64,000 nucleotides of DNA from Phytohabitans sp036906915 (lineage in GTDB: Bacteria > Actinomycetota > Actinomycetes > Mycobacteriales > Micromonosporaceae), in the NCBI RefSeq assembly GCF_036906915.1, contig NZ_JBAKHX010000029.1, positions 1-64,000 on the forward strand. Reading direction: 5' to 3'. Of the stretch, positions 54,583 to 63,221 are shown piece after piece. The notes below the pieces were generated by a model. It saw nothing but the letters and a program-made list of their open reading frames with translations. It was not told where the DNA came from and ran no database searches. Each line of letters begins with the position of its first letter. Position 1 is the first letter of the stretch. The translations under genes were made by a program, and so were the position numbers.

Positions 54583-56001
54583 ATGAATAGTACAAGGCGT
54601 GACATTCTTCGCCGAGGGGTCGTCGCCGGCGTCCTGGCGACTCCACTGGCAGGCGCTCTTTCGAGCTGCGCCATGGGCGGGAACGACGACACCGGCGCCG
54701 ACAACGCCAACCAGGGCGACAAGTCCGAGCAGAACCCGTTCGGCGTGAAGGAGGACGCGCCGCTCGAGGTCGTGATCTTCAACGGCGGGTACGGCGAGGA
54801 CTACGCCAAGGCCCACGAGGCCATGTACAACGAGAAGTGGCCCAAGGCGAAGATCACCCACTCCGCCACCCAGGAGATCAGCAAGACGCTCCAGCCGCGC
54901 TTCGTCGACGGCAGCCCGCCGGACGTCGTCAACAACTCCGGCGCCGGCCAGATCGACCAGGGCGGCCTGGTGTCGCAGGGCGCCCTCACTGACCTCACAC
55001 CGCTGCTCGACGCGCCGAGCCTCGACGTGCCCGGCAAGAAGGTCCGCGACACGCTGCTGCCCGGCGTCGTCGACGTGGGCAGCTACGACGGCAAGTTCTA
55101 CGTGCTGAACATCAGCTACACCACGTACGGCATCTGGTACTCCTCCAAGCTCTTCGCCGACAAGGGTTGGACGTACCCGAAGACCTGGGACGAGCACATC
55201 GCGCTCTGCAGGACCATCAAGGCGGCCGGCACGGCGCCCTGGACGTACGCCGGCAAGCACCCCCGCTACATGAGCTGGCCGGTCATCGCCACCGCCATCA
55301 AGTTCGGCGGGCTCGACGTCGCGAAGAACATCGACAACCTGGAGCCCAACGCCTGGAAGTCGGACGCGATGAAGACGGCCGCGGACGCGTGGCACCAGAT
55401 CGTCAAGGACGGTTTCATCCTGGCCGGCACGCCGGGCCTCGACCACGTGCAGTCGCAGACGGCGTGGTGCCAGGGCAAGGCGGCGTTCATCTCCTGCGGC
55501 TCCTGGCTGGAGAACGAGCAGAAGGCGGTCACCCCGGCGGGCTTCAACATGGTCGTCGCGCCCACGCCGAGCCTCGGCGCCAGCGACAAGCTGCCGTTCG
55601 AGGCCATCCGCGGCACCGCCAGCGAGCCGTTCATCGTGCCCGCGAAGGCCAAGAACGCGCCAGGTGGCCTGGAGTACTTCCGTACGATGCTGTCGATGAA
55701 GGGTGCCAAGGACTTCACGGGGAAGGTCTCCGCGCTGAGCGTGGTGGCCGGCTCCGCCGATGGCGCCAACCTCGGCCCCGGACTGTCCAGTGTGGTCAAG
55801 GCGCTCGAGGCGTCCGGCAGCAACGGTTTCAACTGGGTCTACCAGAACTACTACCGCAAGCTGGAGCGCGAGCTCGTCGACGCGGCGTGCGGTGAGTTCT
55901 TCAGCGGCCGGATCGGTCCCGCCGAGTTCCTGGACCAGTGCCAGAAGGGCGCCGACTCGATCGCGAAGGACACCTCCATCAAGAAGTACAAGCGGGCCTG
56001 A
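54583..56001 (+). CDS. ngcE: Sugar ABC transporter substrate-binding lipoprotein (NgcE-like), set 1
   Basis: This 472-residue solute-binding protein is predicted to bind N-acetylglucosamine or diacetylchitobiose. The N-terminus has a twin-arginine-like MNSTRRDILRR and a lipobox ALSSC, so it is an exported lipoprotein. Family blocks are LEVVIFNGGYGEDYAKAHEA, DGSPPDVVNNSGAGQID and GGLEYFRTMLS. It resembles the second-set protein (59960-61372) along its length. Permease genes follow. As in Streptomyces Ngc systems no ATPase gene is present; a shared ATPase such as MsiK would serve. Confidence 0.88.
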   Translation: MNSTRRDILRRGVVAGVLATPLAGALSSCAMGGNDDTGADNANQGDKSEQNPFGVKEDAPLEVVIFNGGYGEDYAKAHEAMYNEKWPKAKITHSATQEISKTLQPRFVDGSPPDVVNNSGAGQIDQGGLVSQGALTDLTPLLDAPSLDVPGKKVRDTLLPGVVDVGSYDGKFYVLNISYTTYGIWYSSKLFADKGWTYPKTWDEHIALCRTIKAAGTAPWTYAGKHPRYMSWPVIATAIKFGGLDVAKNIDNLEPNAWKSDAMKTAADAWHQIVKDGFILAGTPGLDHVQSQTAWCQGKAAFISCGSWLENEQKAVTPAGFNMVVAPTPSLGASDKLPFEAIRGTASEPFIVPAKAKNAPGGLEYFRTMLSMKGAKDFTGKVSALSVVAGSADGANLGPGLSSVVKALEASGSNGFNWVYQNYYRKLERELVDAACGEFFSGRIGPAEFLDQCQKGADSIAKDTSIKKYKRA

Positions 56002-56017
56002 GGGGTAGGGGCGGCAC

Positions 56018-56926
56018 GTGCGGCATGGCAAGTTTCCGCTGATCATCACCTTCCTGGTGCCGCCCCTGCTCCTGTACGGCATATTCGTGCTCTCGCCGTA
56101 CGTGCAGGCGTTCCAGATCTCCACCACCGACTGGGGTGGCTACACCGCCGACGCGAACTACGTCGGGTTCGACAACTTCACCCGGCTCTTCCGCGACGAC
56201 TACGTGTGGAACGCCATACAGAACAACGCGATCCTGCTCGCCGTCGTACCGCTGGTGACGATCGCCTTCGGCCTGTTCTTCGCGACGATGCTCAACATGG
56301 GCGGTCGCGGCGGCAAGGCCGGCGTCTCCGGCGTGCGCGGCACCGCGGCGTACCGGTTGGTGTATTTCTTCCCGCAGGTGCTCTCGGTCGTCATCATCGC
56401 GGTGGTCTGGCGAGAGGTGTACCACCCCAACAACGGCCTGCTGAACGGCTTGCTCAAACCGTTGGGCATCAACGGCCCAACGTGGCTCGGCGATCCCAAG
56501 TACGCCTTCTGGTGCGTGCTGGCCGTGATGGTGTGGAGCAACGTCGGGTTCTACGTCGTGCTCTTCGGCGCCGCCATGCAGGCCATCCCGCGTGACATCT
56601 ACGAGGCGGTGCTGCTCGACGGCGCGTCCCGCTTCGTGACGCTGGTGCGCATCACGATCCCGCTGCTGTGGGACACCGTGCAGGTCGCCTGGATCTACCT
56701 GGCGATCGCGGCACTGGACGGGTTCATCCTCGTGCAGCTCATGACCGACGGGGGCCCCAACCACTCGTCCGACGTGATCGGCCTGCGGATGTACAACACC
56801 GCGTTCGGCACCGACACGCGCTTCGGGTACGCGTCGGCGATCGGCGTGGTGATGTTCTTCCTGACGTTGTCCGTGGCGGTGCTGGCGCTGCGCGCGTCCA
56901 AGCGGGATCGGATCGAGTACTCGTGA
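56018..56926 (+). CDS. ngcF: Sugar ABC transporter permease (NgcF-like), set 1
   Basis: This 302-residue permease has six membrane helices. The EAA loop is at IYEAVLLDGASRFVTLVRIT followed by IPLL. It begins with GTG (MRHGKFPLIITFLVPP). It ends within the start of the next permease gene (4-bp overlap). It forms the heterodimeric channel with the NgcG-like protein. Confidence 0.9.
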   Translation: MRHGKFPLIITFLVPPLLLYGIFVLSPYVQAFQISTTDWGGYTADANYVGFDNFTRLFRDDYVWNAIQNNAILLAVVPLVTIAFGLFFATMLNMGGRGGKAGVSGVRGTAAYRLVYFFPQVLSVVIIAVVWREVYHPNNGLLNGLLKPLGINGPTWLGDPKYAFWCVLAVMVWSNVGFYVVLFGAAMQAIPRDIYEAVLLDGASRFVTLVRITIPLLWDTVQVAWIYLAIAALDGFILVQLMTDGGPNHSSDVIGLRMYNTAFGTDTRFGYASAIGVVMFFLTLSVAVLALRASKRDRIEYS

Positions 56927-57816
56927 CTGTCACCACCGAACGGCCCGCCGCGGCCACCCCCGTCTCCCAGGAGCGCAAGCTGCGCCGCGAATGGGGAATC
57001 GCCAACGTCTTCTCGCACGGCTTCCTCGTGCTGTGGGCGCTGCTCACCACGTTTCCGTTGCTGTGGGTGCTGATCAGTTCATTCAAGAACGACACGGAGA
57101 TCCTCAGCGACCCGTGGGGGCTGCCCAGCGCGCTGCGCTTCGAAAACTGGGCCCGCGCCTGGACGGAAGCCCACATTGGACGGTACTTCCTCAACAGTGC
57201 CGTCGTGGTCGCCGGCTCGCTGACGCTCACCATGCTGTTCGGCGCGGCGGCGGCGTACGTCTTCGCACGCTACGAGTTCCGCTTCCGGCAGGTGTTCTAC
57301 TACCTGTTCGTCGGCGGCATGATGTTTCCGGTCTTCCTGGCGCTGGTGCCGCTGTTCTTCGTGGTGCGCAACGCGGGGCTGCTCAACACGTGGCCGGGCC
57401 TGATGATCGTGTACGCCGGCTACTCGCTGCCGTTCACGGTGTTCTTCCTGACCGCGTTCTTCCGCACCCTGCCCGAGTCGGTGGCGGAGGCGGCGCTGCT
57501 GGACGGGTGCGGGCACTTCCGGCTCTTCTTCCGGGTGATGCTGCCGATGGCCCGGCCCGGCCTGATCAGCATCGGCATCTTCAACTTCCTGAGCCACTGG
57601 AACCAGTTCATCCTGCCGCAGGTGCTCATGCAGGGCGACGAGTCCAAGCAGGTGCTGGCGCAGGGCCTCGCCACGTTGGCGGTGAGCCAGGGCTACGAGG
57701 GCGACTACAGCGGCCTCTTCGCCGGCCTGACGATCGCGATGCTTCCGGTGCTGGCGGTCTACATCCTGTTCCAGCGCCAGATCCAGTCCGGCTTGACGGC
57801 CGGCCAGCTCAAGTAG
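56923..57816 (+). CDS. ngcG: Sugar ABC transporter permease (NgcG-like), set 1
   Basis: This 297-residue second permease has six helices. The EAA loop is VAEAALLDGCGHFRLFFRVM followed by LPMARPG, and the C-terminus is FQRQIQSGLTAGQLK. GTG start overlapping the ngcF-like stop (GTGA). A large nested hairpin begins 5 bp beyond the stop. Confidence 0.9.
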   Translation: MTVTTERPAAATPVSQERKLRREWGIANVFSHGFLVLWALLTTFPLLWVLISSFKNDTEILSDPWGLPSALRFENWARAWTEAHIGRYFLNSAVVVAGSLTLTMLFGAAAAYVFARYEFRFRQVFYYLFVGGMMFPVFLALVPLFFVVRNAGLLNTWPGLMIVYAGYSLPFTVFFLTAFFRTLPESVAEAALLDGCGHFRLFFRVMLPMARPGLISIGIFNFLSHWNQFILPQVLMQGDESKQVLAQGLATLAVSQGYEGDYSGLFAGLTIAMLPVLAVYILFQRQIQSGLTAGQLK

Positions 57817-57820
57817 CTTC

Positions 57821-57915
57821 CGCGCTGCTTTGCTCTGCTTCCCTGACGGCAACACCTCGTGTCCGATATCCGGACGCCGGGTGTTGCCGTGGTGGAAGCA
57901 GAGCAAAGCAGCGCG
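57821..57915. terminator. Large nested hairpin between convergent genes
   Basis: A perfect 22-bp outer stem (57821-57842 with 57894-57915) is followed by a symmetric 4-nt internal loop. A 10-bp second stem comes next (CGGCAACACC, 57847-57856, with 57880-57889), then a 5-bp tip (57861-57865 with 57871-57875). It lies between the ngcG-like stop and the kinase stop and would terminate both. It is far longer than an ordinary terminator. Confidence 0.85.
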
Positions 57916-57953
57916 CAACCACACACTGACCAGCGGCGATACCGCGGCCGCCG

Positions 57954-58952
57954 TTAGAGGAGGGCAGCGTGGAGGGCCGCGGCGTCCACGCCGGGGAGCG
58001 TCCGGGCGGCCAGCCAGGCACCCGCCGCTGCGCCGTCGCCGGCCAGCTCCAATGGGGCGTCGGGCCAGCGTTCGGACAATGACGATGCCAGCGCCGTCGC
58101 CAGCGGGGTGTCGGCGGTAAGTAGGCCGCCGGCGCGGACGACCGGGGTCGAGTCGCCCTCCGGCCGTACGCGGGAGACGCTCTCCATGAGGTGAGCCGCC
58201 GCCTCGGTCACCACCGCTGCGGCGGTCGGGTCGTCCGCGTACAAACTCGTCACGAGCGGTGACAAGCGTGCCAGCTCGATGGCCGGGCGGCGGGTGACCC
58301 GCTGCACGAGCAGGTCGACGGTGTCCCGCGGCCGTGCGGCGATCTCGACCCCTCCCAGTAGCTCGGCGAGGATGGCCCGCGCCAGCGGGCCGAGCGGGCG
58401 CCCGGCGTCGACGGCGGCGAGCGTGCGGCGCACCGCCTCGCGGCCGAGCCAGAAGCCGGAGCCGGCGTCACCGAGCAGCCAGCCGTGCCCGTCGGCGACC
58501 CGGCCGAGCGCGAAGTCTTCGACCTCGGCGGCGATCGCGCCCGTGCCCGCGATGAGCACGGTGCCGCGCGGGCTGGCGGTGCCGGAGGCGTAGGCGACGA
58601 GCGCGTCGCCGACCAGCGTGTACGGGCAGCTCAGCCCCGACGCGTGCCAGGTCCGGTCGAACTCGGCGTGGCTCTCCGAGTCGTCACGCAGCCGGCCGAC
58701 CCCCGCGAGCCCGATCGTGCCGGCGCGCACCCGGGTCGGGTTGACCCCGGCGAGGGCCTGCTTGAGCGCGCGGCCCCACTCGGCCGCGGCCGCCGCGGCG
58801 CCGTGCGAGGTGGGGTTGCCGCCGCCGCCCAGTCCGGTGCCGAGTCGCTCGCCGGTGACCGAGGCGACCAGAGCGCGGGTGGAGGTGGCGCCGATGTCCA
58901 AGCCGATTACGAGTGGATCAAACACCCCGCCATCGTGGCGGAAATCGGGCAC
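57954..58952 (-). CDS. BadF/BadG-family sugar kinase (N-acetylglucosamine-kinase-like)
   Basis: This 332-residue ASKHA-fold ATPase has phosphate-1 GLDIGATSTRALV, the IAGTGAIA adenosine-type loop, and GDAGSGFWLGREAVR. The closest known activity is N-acetylglucosamine kinase. Its place between two amino-sugar transporter sets supports phosphorylation of imported GlcNAc. The start is GTG 58952 or GTG 58925; the shorter form begins VFDPLVIGLDIG. It is divergent from rpiR. Confidence 0.85.
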   Translation of the reverse strand: MPDFRHDGGVFDPLVIGLDIGATSTRALVASVTGERLGTGLGGGGNPTSHGAAAAAAEWGRALKQALAGVNPTRVRAGTIGLAGVGRLRDDSESHAEFDRTWHASGLSCPYTLVGDALVAYASGTASPRGTVLIAGTGAIAAEVEDFALGRVADGHGWLLGDAGSGFWLGREAVRRTLAAVDAGRPLGPLARAILAELLGGVEIAARPRDTVDLLVQRVTRRPAIELARLSPLVTSLYADDPTAAAVVTEAAAHLMESVSRVRPEGDSTPVVRAGGLLTADTPLATALASSLSERWPDAPLELAGDGAAAGAWLAARTLPGVDAAALHAALL

Positions 58953-58976
58953 TGAAAGCGCTTACCCACGGTAACA

Positions 58977-59033
58977 GTTTGAAAACTTCACCCAAGTCCT
59001 TGACAAGGTGGCCCTCTTAGTAAGAACTTTTAC
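58977..59033. promoter_or_regulatory. Cluster of palindromes between kinase and rpiR genes
   Basis: The 120-bp divergent region is unusually A+T-rich for this window. It holds AGTTTGAAAACT (58977-58988), the perfect palindrome CCTTGACAAGG (58998-59008, containing a consensus -35 TTGACA) and GTAAGAACTTTTAC (59020-59033, 10 of 14 symmetric). These are candidate operators for the RpiR regulator on both promoters. Confidence 0.5.
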
Positions 59034-59072
59034 CACTATCAGTAAACACTCTTTTCTGAAAGGTGGTCGGTC

Positions 59073-59945
59073 GTGCGTGATGGTGTGCTGACGACCGTCC
59101 GCGCCAAGCTGCCGGAGTTCACCGGCGCGCTCCAGCGCGTCGCCGAGCAGGTCCTCACCGACCCGGACGCCGCGGCGCGGGCCACGATCGTCGAGCTTGC
59201 CGAGCGCAGCGGCACCTCGCCGGCCACCATCACCCGCTTCTGCAGGGCGCTGGGCTTCGAGGGGTACGCGGAGCTGCGGCTCGGCATCGCCGCGGAGACC
59301 GGGCGGGCCCGCGCGGCCGGGTGGACCGTCGACATCGGGCGGGAGATCCAGCCCGGTGACCCGCTCGACCGGGTGCTCGGCCAGATCATGGCCGCGGACA
59401 CGCGCTCGATGCACGACACCGCGGCGCTCCTCGATCTCGGCGAGGTCGAGCGGGCCGCCGACGCGATCGCCGGCGCGACCCGGGTCATCATCTTCGGCGC
59501 CAGCGGCAGCGCGCTGGTCGGCGAGGAGATGCAGTTCAGCCTCCATCGCATCGGTGTACCGGCGTGGGCGTGGACCGATGTACACAATGGACTCGCCGGA
59601 GCGGCGCTGCTCCGCGCCGGCGATGTGGCGCTCGGGATCTCCCACAGTGGGCAGACGCGGGAAATCATCGAGATGCTGGCCGAGTCCGGCAGCCACGGCG
59701 CCACCACCGTCGCCCTCACCAGCTTTCCGAACTCCCCCCTCGCGGAGCTGGCCGACGTCGTGCTGCTCACCGCGACACAGGCGACCACGTTCCGGCCGGA
59801 CGCGCTCTCCGCGCGCCACCCGCAGCTCGTGGTGCTCGACCTGCTCTACATCGCGGTGGCGCAGCGCACCCACGACCGGGCACACGCGGCATTCCAGCGA
59901 ACCGCGCAGGCGGTCGACGGACACAAATCACGCTCAACGAGTTAG
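59073..59945 (+). CDS. MurR/RpiR-family transcriptional regulator
   Basis: This 290-residue regulator has an N-terminal HTH_6 domain (TIVELAERSGTSPATITRFC) and a C-terminal SIS sugar-phosphate domain (IIFGASGSALVGEEMQFSL, GISHSGQTREIIEML). RpiR members sense phosphosugars. It is 14 bp before the second ngcE-like gene and divergent from the kinase, so it probably controls amino-sugar uptake in response to GlcNAc-6-phosphate or a relative. GTG start with GAAAGGTGG upstream. Confidence 0.92.
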   Translation: MRDGVLTTVRAKLPEFTGALQRVAEQVLTDPDAAARATIVELAERSGTSPATITRFCRALGFEGYAELRLGIAAETGRARAAGWTVDIGREIQPGDPLDRVLGQIMAADTRSMHDTAALLDLGEVERAADAIAGATRVIIFGASGSALVGEEMQFSLHRIGVPAWAWTDVHNGLAGAALLRAGDVALGISHSGQTREIIEMLAESGSHGATTVALTSFPNSPLAELADVVLLTATQATTFRPDALSARHPQLVVLDLLYIAVAQRTHDRAHAAFQRTAQAVDGHKSRSTS

Positions 59946-59959
59946 AAGGAGACCCCCAA

Positions 59960-61372
59960 ATGTCAGAGGATCGACGCACATTCCTGCAGCGGGCGGCTGC
60001 CGCGGGCCTGCTTGCCACCCCCGCCGCCGGGCTGCTCAGCGCGTGTGTCGGCGGCGGAGATGACGACACGCAGGACCAGGCCGAGGGCGAGAAGAGCGAG
60101 AAGAACCCGCTCGGCGTCGACGCCAAGGCCGAGCTCGAGGTCGTGATCTTCAATGGCGGCCTCGGCACCAAGTACGCCACCGACGTGCACGTCCCGTCGT
60201 ACAAGAAGTCCTTCCCCGAGGCGAACGTCAAGTTCTCCCAGGCGGAGGAGATCGCCACCGTGCTCCAGCCGCGGTTCACCAGCGAGCAGCCGCCGGACAT
60301 GGTCAACAACGCCGGCTCCAAGCTGATGGACCAGGGCGCGCTCGTACAGGCCGGGCAGGTGCAGGACCTGACCGAGCTGTTCGACGCGCCGTCGCTCGAC
60401 ATCGCCGGCAAGACCGTCAAGGACACGCTCGTGCCGGGCACGGTGGAGCAGGGCACGTTCAACGGCAAGCCGTACGTGCTGAACTACGCGTTCACCGTCT
60501 ACGGCCTCTGGTACTCGGACAAGCTCTTCAAGGACAACGGCTGGAGCGCGCCGAAGACCTGGACCGAGTTCACCGCCCTGCTCGACAGCATGAAGGCCAA
60601 GGGCATCACGGCGCCGTACGCGTACGCCGGCGCGAACGCCTCCTACTACCAGTACCTGGTCATCCTCACCACCGCCGCGAAGATCGGCGGCGCGGATGTC
60701 CTGGCGAACATCGACAACCTCGAGGACGGCGCCTGGCAGGTCGACGCGGTCAAGCAGGCCGCGCAGCTGTGGGGCGAGATCGGCAACAAGTACATGCTCA
60801 AGTCGCACCTCGGCCTGCGCCACACCGAGGTTCAGCTCCAGCAGAACCAGGGCCGAGTCGGCCTCTACCCGAGCGGCTCGTGGCTGGAGAACGAGCAGGC
60901 CAAGGACACCCCGTCCGGCTTCAACTACGCGGTCATGCCGGTGCCGAGCGCGACCTCGGGCGACAAGCTCCCGCAGTCCGCGATCTACGCGGCGGCCGGC
61001 GAGATGTACTTCGTCGCCTCGAAGGGCAAGAACCCGCGCGGCGGCATGGAGTACCTGCGGCACATGCTGTCGAAGGAGGGCGCCAAGGGCTTCACCGAGC
61101 TGACCAAGGTGCTCACCGTCGTCCAGGGCGCCACCGAGGGCCTGACGATCTCGCCCGGCCTGACCAGCAGCGAGGCCATGCTCAAGGCGGCCGGCAGTGA
61201 CTACTTCGCGTACCGCTGGGACACCTGGTACAAGAAGATGGACGACGAGTGCCGGGCGGCCACCAACGAGCTGATGTTTGCCGGTGGCGACGCCACCAAG
61301 TTCGTGACCCGCATGCAGAAGGTCGCGGACGCCGTGAAGAAGGACCCGTCCATCGAGAAGTTCAAGCGCTGA
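59960..61372 (+). CDS. ngcE: Sugar ABC transporter substrate-binding lipoprotein (NgcE-like), set 2
   Basis: This 470-residue paralogue of the set-1 binding protein has a clear twin-arginine motif DRRTFLQR and a lipobox LLSAC. Shared blocks include LEVVIFNGGLGTKYATD, SEQPPDMVNNAGSKLMDQ and GGMEYLRHMLS. AGAAGGAGACC precedes the ATG. It is co-transcribed with rpiR. Divergence from set 1 suggests a related but different ligand, for example monomer against dimer. Confidence 0.9.
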   Translation: MSEDRRTFLQRAAAAGLLATPAAGLLSACVGGGDDDTQDQAEGEKSEKNPLGVDAKAELEVVIFNGGLGTKYATDVHVPSYKKSFPEANVKFSQAEEIATVLQPRFTSEQPPDMVNNAGSKLMDQGALVQAGQVQDLTELFDAPSLDIAGKTVKDTLVPGTVEQGTFNGKPYVLNYAFTVYGLWYSDKLFKDNGWSAPKTWTEFTALLDSMKAKGITAPYAYAGANASYYQYLVILTTAAKIGGADVLANIDNLEDGAWQVDAVKQAAQLWGEIGNKYMLKSHLGLRHTEVQLQQNQGRVGLYPSGSWLENEQAKDTPSGFNYAVMPVPSATSGDKLPQSAIYAAAGEMYFVASKGKNPRGGMEYLRHMLSKEGAKGFTELTKVLTVVQGATEGLTISPGLTSSEAMLKAAGSDYFAYRWDTWYKKMDDECRAATNELMFAGGDATKFVTRMQKVADAVKKDPSIEKFKR

Positions 61373-61382
61373 GGTTCGAGCC

Positions 61383-62294
61383 ATGCGGCACGGCAAGTAC
61401 CCATTCATCGTCGGCTTCTTGGCCGCACCGGTCGCGCTCTACGTGACCTTCGTGATCGCGCCGTACCTTCAGGCGTTCTACCTCGCGATGACCAACTGGC
61501 GCGGTGTCTCGGCGAACCCCAGGTTCATCGGGTTCGACAACTTTCAGCGGTTGTTCCAGGACGATGTCTTCTGGAAAGCCGTCCGGCACCACGGCCTGTT
61601 GCTGCTTGCCCTGCCGCTGGTCACCATCGCGATCGCGCTGTTCTTCGCGTTCCTGCTGAACGTGGGGGGCGGCTCGCGCGGTGGCGTGATGAGGGGGGTC
61701 TGGGGGTCGAAGTTCTACCGCTTCGTGTTCTTCTTCCCCCAGGTCCTCGCCATCGTCATCATCGGCGTCATCTTCCAGCGGGTGTACGCCCCGGACGACA
61801 GCGGCCTGCTCAACGGCTTCCTCGACTTCTTCGGCATCGACCCGGTGCTGTTCATGGCCAACGGGAAGATCGCGCTGTGGGCCATCGTCGCGGTGCTGGT
61901 CTGGCAGTCTGTCGGCTTCTACGTGGTGCTCTTCTCGGCGGGCATGGCCTCGATCCCGAAGGACATCTACGAGGCGGCCACGCTCGACGGCGCCGACCGG
62001 GGCGCGATGTTCTTCCGGGTCACGATGCCCCTGCTGTGGGACACGCTCCAGGTGGCGTGGGTGTACCTGGGCATCGCGGCGTTCGACGCGTTCGCGATCG
62101 TGCAGGTGCTCTCGGTCGACCAGGGCGGGCCGGACGGCGCCACCACGGTGCTCGGCATGGAGATCTACCGCAACGCGTTCTCCTACTCCCAGTTCGGTTA
62201 CGCCTCCGCGATGGGCGTCGCCCTGTTCTTCCTGACCATCACGTTCGCCGCGCTCACCCTGCGGGTGAGCAGGCGCGAGACGATCGAGCTCTAA
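61383..62294 (+). CDS. ngcF: Sugar ABC transporter permease (NgcF-like), set 2
   Basis: This 303-residue six-helix permease begins MRHGKYPFIVGFLAAP, near-identical in opening to the set-1 protein. Its EAA loop is IYEAATLDGADRGAMFFRVT followed by MPLL. It starts 10 bp after the ngcE-like stop. Confidence 0.9.
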   Translation: MRHGKYPFIVGFLAAPVALYVTFVIAPYLQAFYLAMTNWRGVSANPRFIGFDNFQRLFQDDVFWKAVRHHGLLLLALPLVTIAIALFFAFLLNVGGGSRGGVMRGVWGSKFYRFVFFFPQVLAIVIIGVIFQRVYAPDDSGLLNGFLDFFGIDPVLFMANGKIALWAIVAVLVWQSVGFYVVLFSAGMASIPKDIYEAATLDGADRGAMFFRVTMPLLWDTLQVAWVYLGIAAFDAFAIVQVLSVDQGGPDGATTVLGMEIYRNAFSYSQFGYASAMGVALFFLTITFAALTLRVSRRETIEL

Positions 62295-62303
62295 GGGGTA
62301 CCG

Positions 62304-63200
62304 GTGGCACTGTTGACCCGCGAGGCGACTCGCCGTGCGGCGCCGGCTTCGACGGAGCGTCGTGAGGTAAAGGTCTTGTCAGGCTTTGCCCACCTCAGTC
62401 TGGCGGTCTGGGCGATCCTCGTGATCGCGCCGCTGGCCTGGACGGTCATGGCCTCGTTCAAGAACAACACCGAGATCTTCCTGGGCAGCCCGTTCGCCCT
62501 GCCTTCGCATTTCAGCCTGGACAGCTACGCGCGGGCGTGGAGCGAGGCGCACGTCGGGCGCTACTTCCTCAACAGCGTCTTCGTGGTCTCGATCAGCACC
62601 GCCGGCACGATGCTGATGGGCTCGATGGCGGCGTACGTGCTGGCCCGGTACAAGTTCATCGGCAACCGGTTCATCTACTACCTTTTCGTCTCCGGGCTCG
62701 CGTTTCCGGTGTTCCTGGCCCTGGTGCCGCTCTTCCTCGTCGTCAACAACCTGGGGCTGCTCAACACCTACACCGGGCTGATCCTGGTCTACATCGCGTA
62801 CTCGCTGCCGTTCACCGTGTTCTTCCTGGCCGCGTTCTTCAAGACGCTGCCGAACTCGGTGGCCGAGGCCGCGATGATCGACGGCGCCTCGCACACCCGG
62901 CTGTTCTTCCAGGTCATGATGCCCATGGCCAAGCCCGGCCTCGTCAGCCTCACGATCTTCAACGTCCTCGGGCAGTGGAACCAGTACCTGCTGCCCGTGG
63001 CCCTGATGCAGGGCGAGAACGCCGACCAGAAGTGGGTGCTCACCCAGGGCATCGCGAGTATTTCGGTCCAGGCCGGGTACGAAGCCGACTGGGCGGCGCT
63101 GTTCGCGGCGCTGACCCTGTCAATCCTGCCGATGATCGTCATGTACGGCTTCTTCCAGCGCCAGATCCAGCAGGGCTTGACGGCGGGCGCGGTGAAGTAG
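62304..63200 (+). CDS. ngcG: Sugar ABC transporter permease (NgcG-like), set 2
   Basis: This 298-residue six-helix permease has the EAA loop VAEAAMIDGASHTRLFFQVM followed by MPMAKPG and the C-terminus FQRQIQQGLTAGAVK. GTG start with AAGGGG upstream. It ends the rpiR-ngcEFG operon; no hairpin like the one after set 1 is seen. Confidence 0.9.
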   Translation: MALLTREATRRAAPASTERREVKVLSGFAHLSLAVWAILVIAPLAWTVMASFKNNTEIFLGSPFALPSHFSLDSYARAWSEAHVGRYFLNSVFVVSISTAGTMLMGSMAAYVLARYKFIGNRFIYYLFVSGLAFPVFLALVPLFLVVNNLGLLNTYTGLILVYIAYSLPFTVFFLAAFFKTLPNSVAEAAMIDGASHTRLFFQVMMPMAKPGLVSLTIFNVLGQWNQYLLPVALMQGENADQKWVLTQGIASISVQAGYEADWAALFAALTLSILPMIVMYGFFQRQIQQGLTAGAVK

Positions 63201-63221
63201 CCGGTTTTTGTCGGTCCGCGG

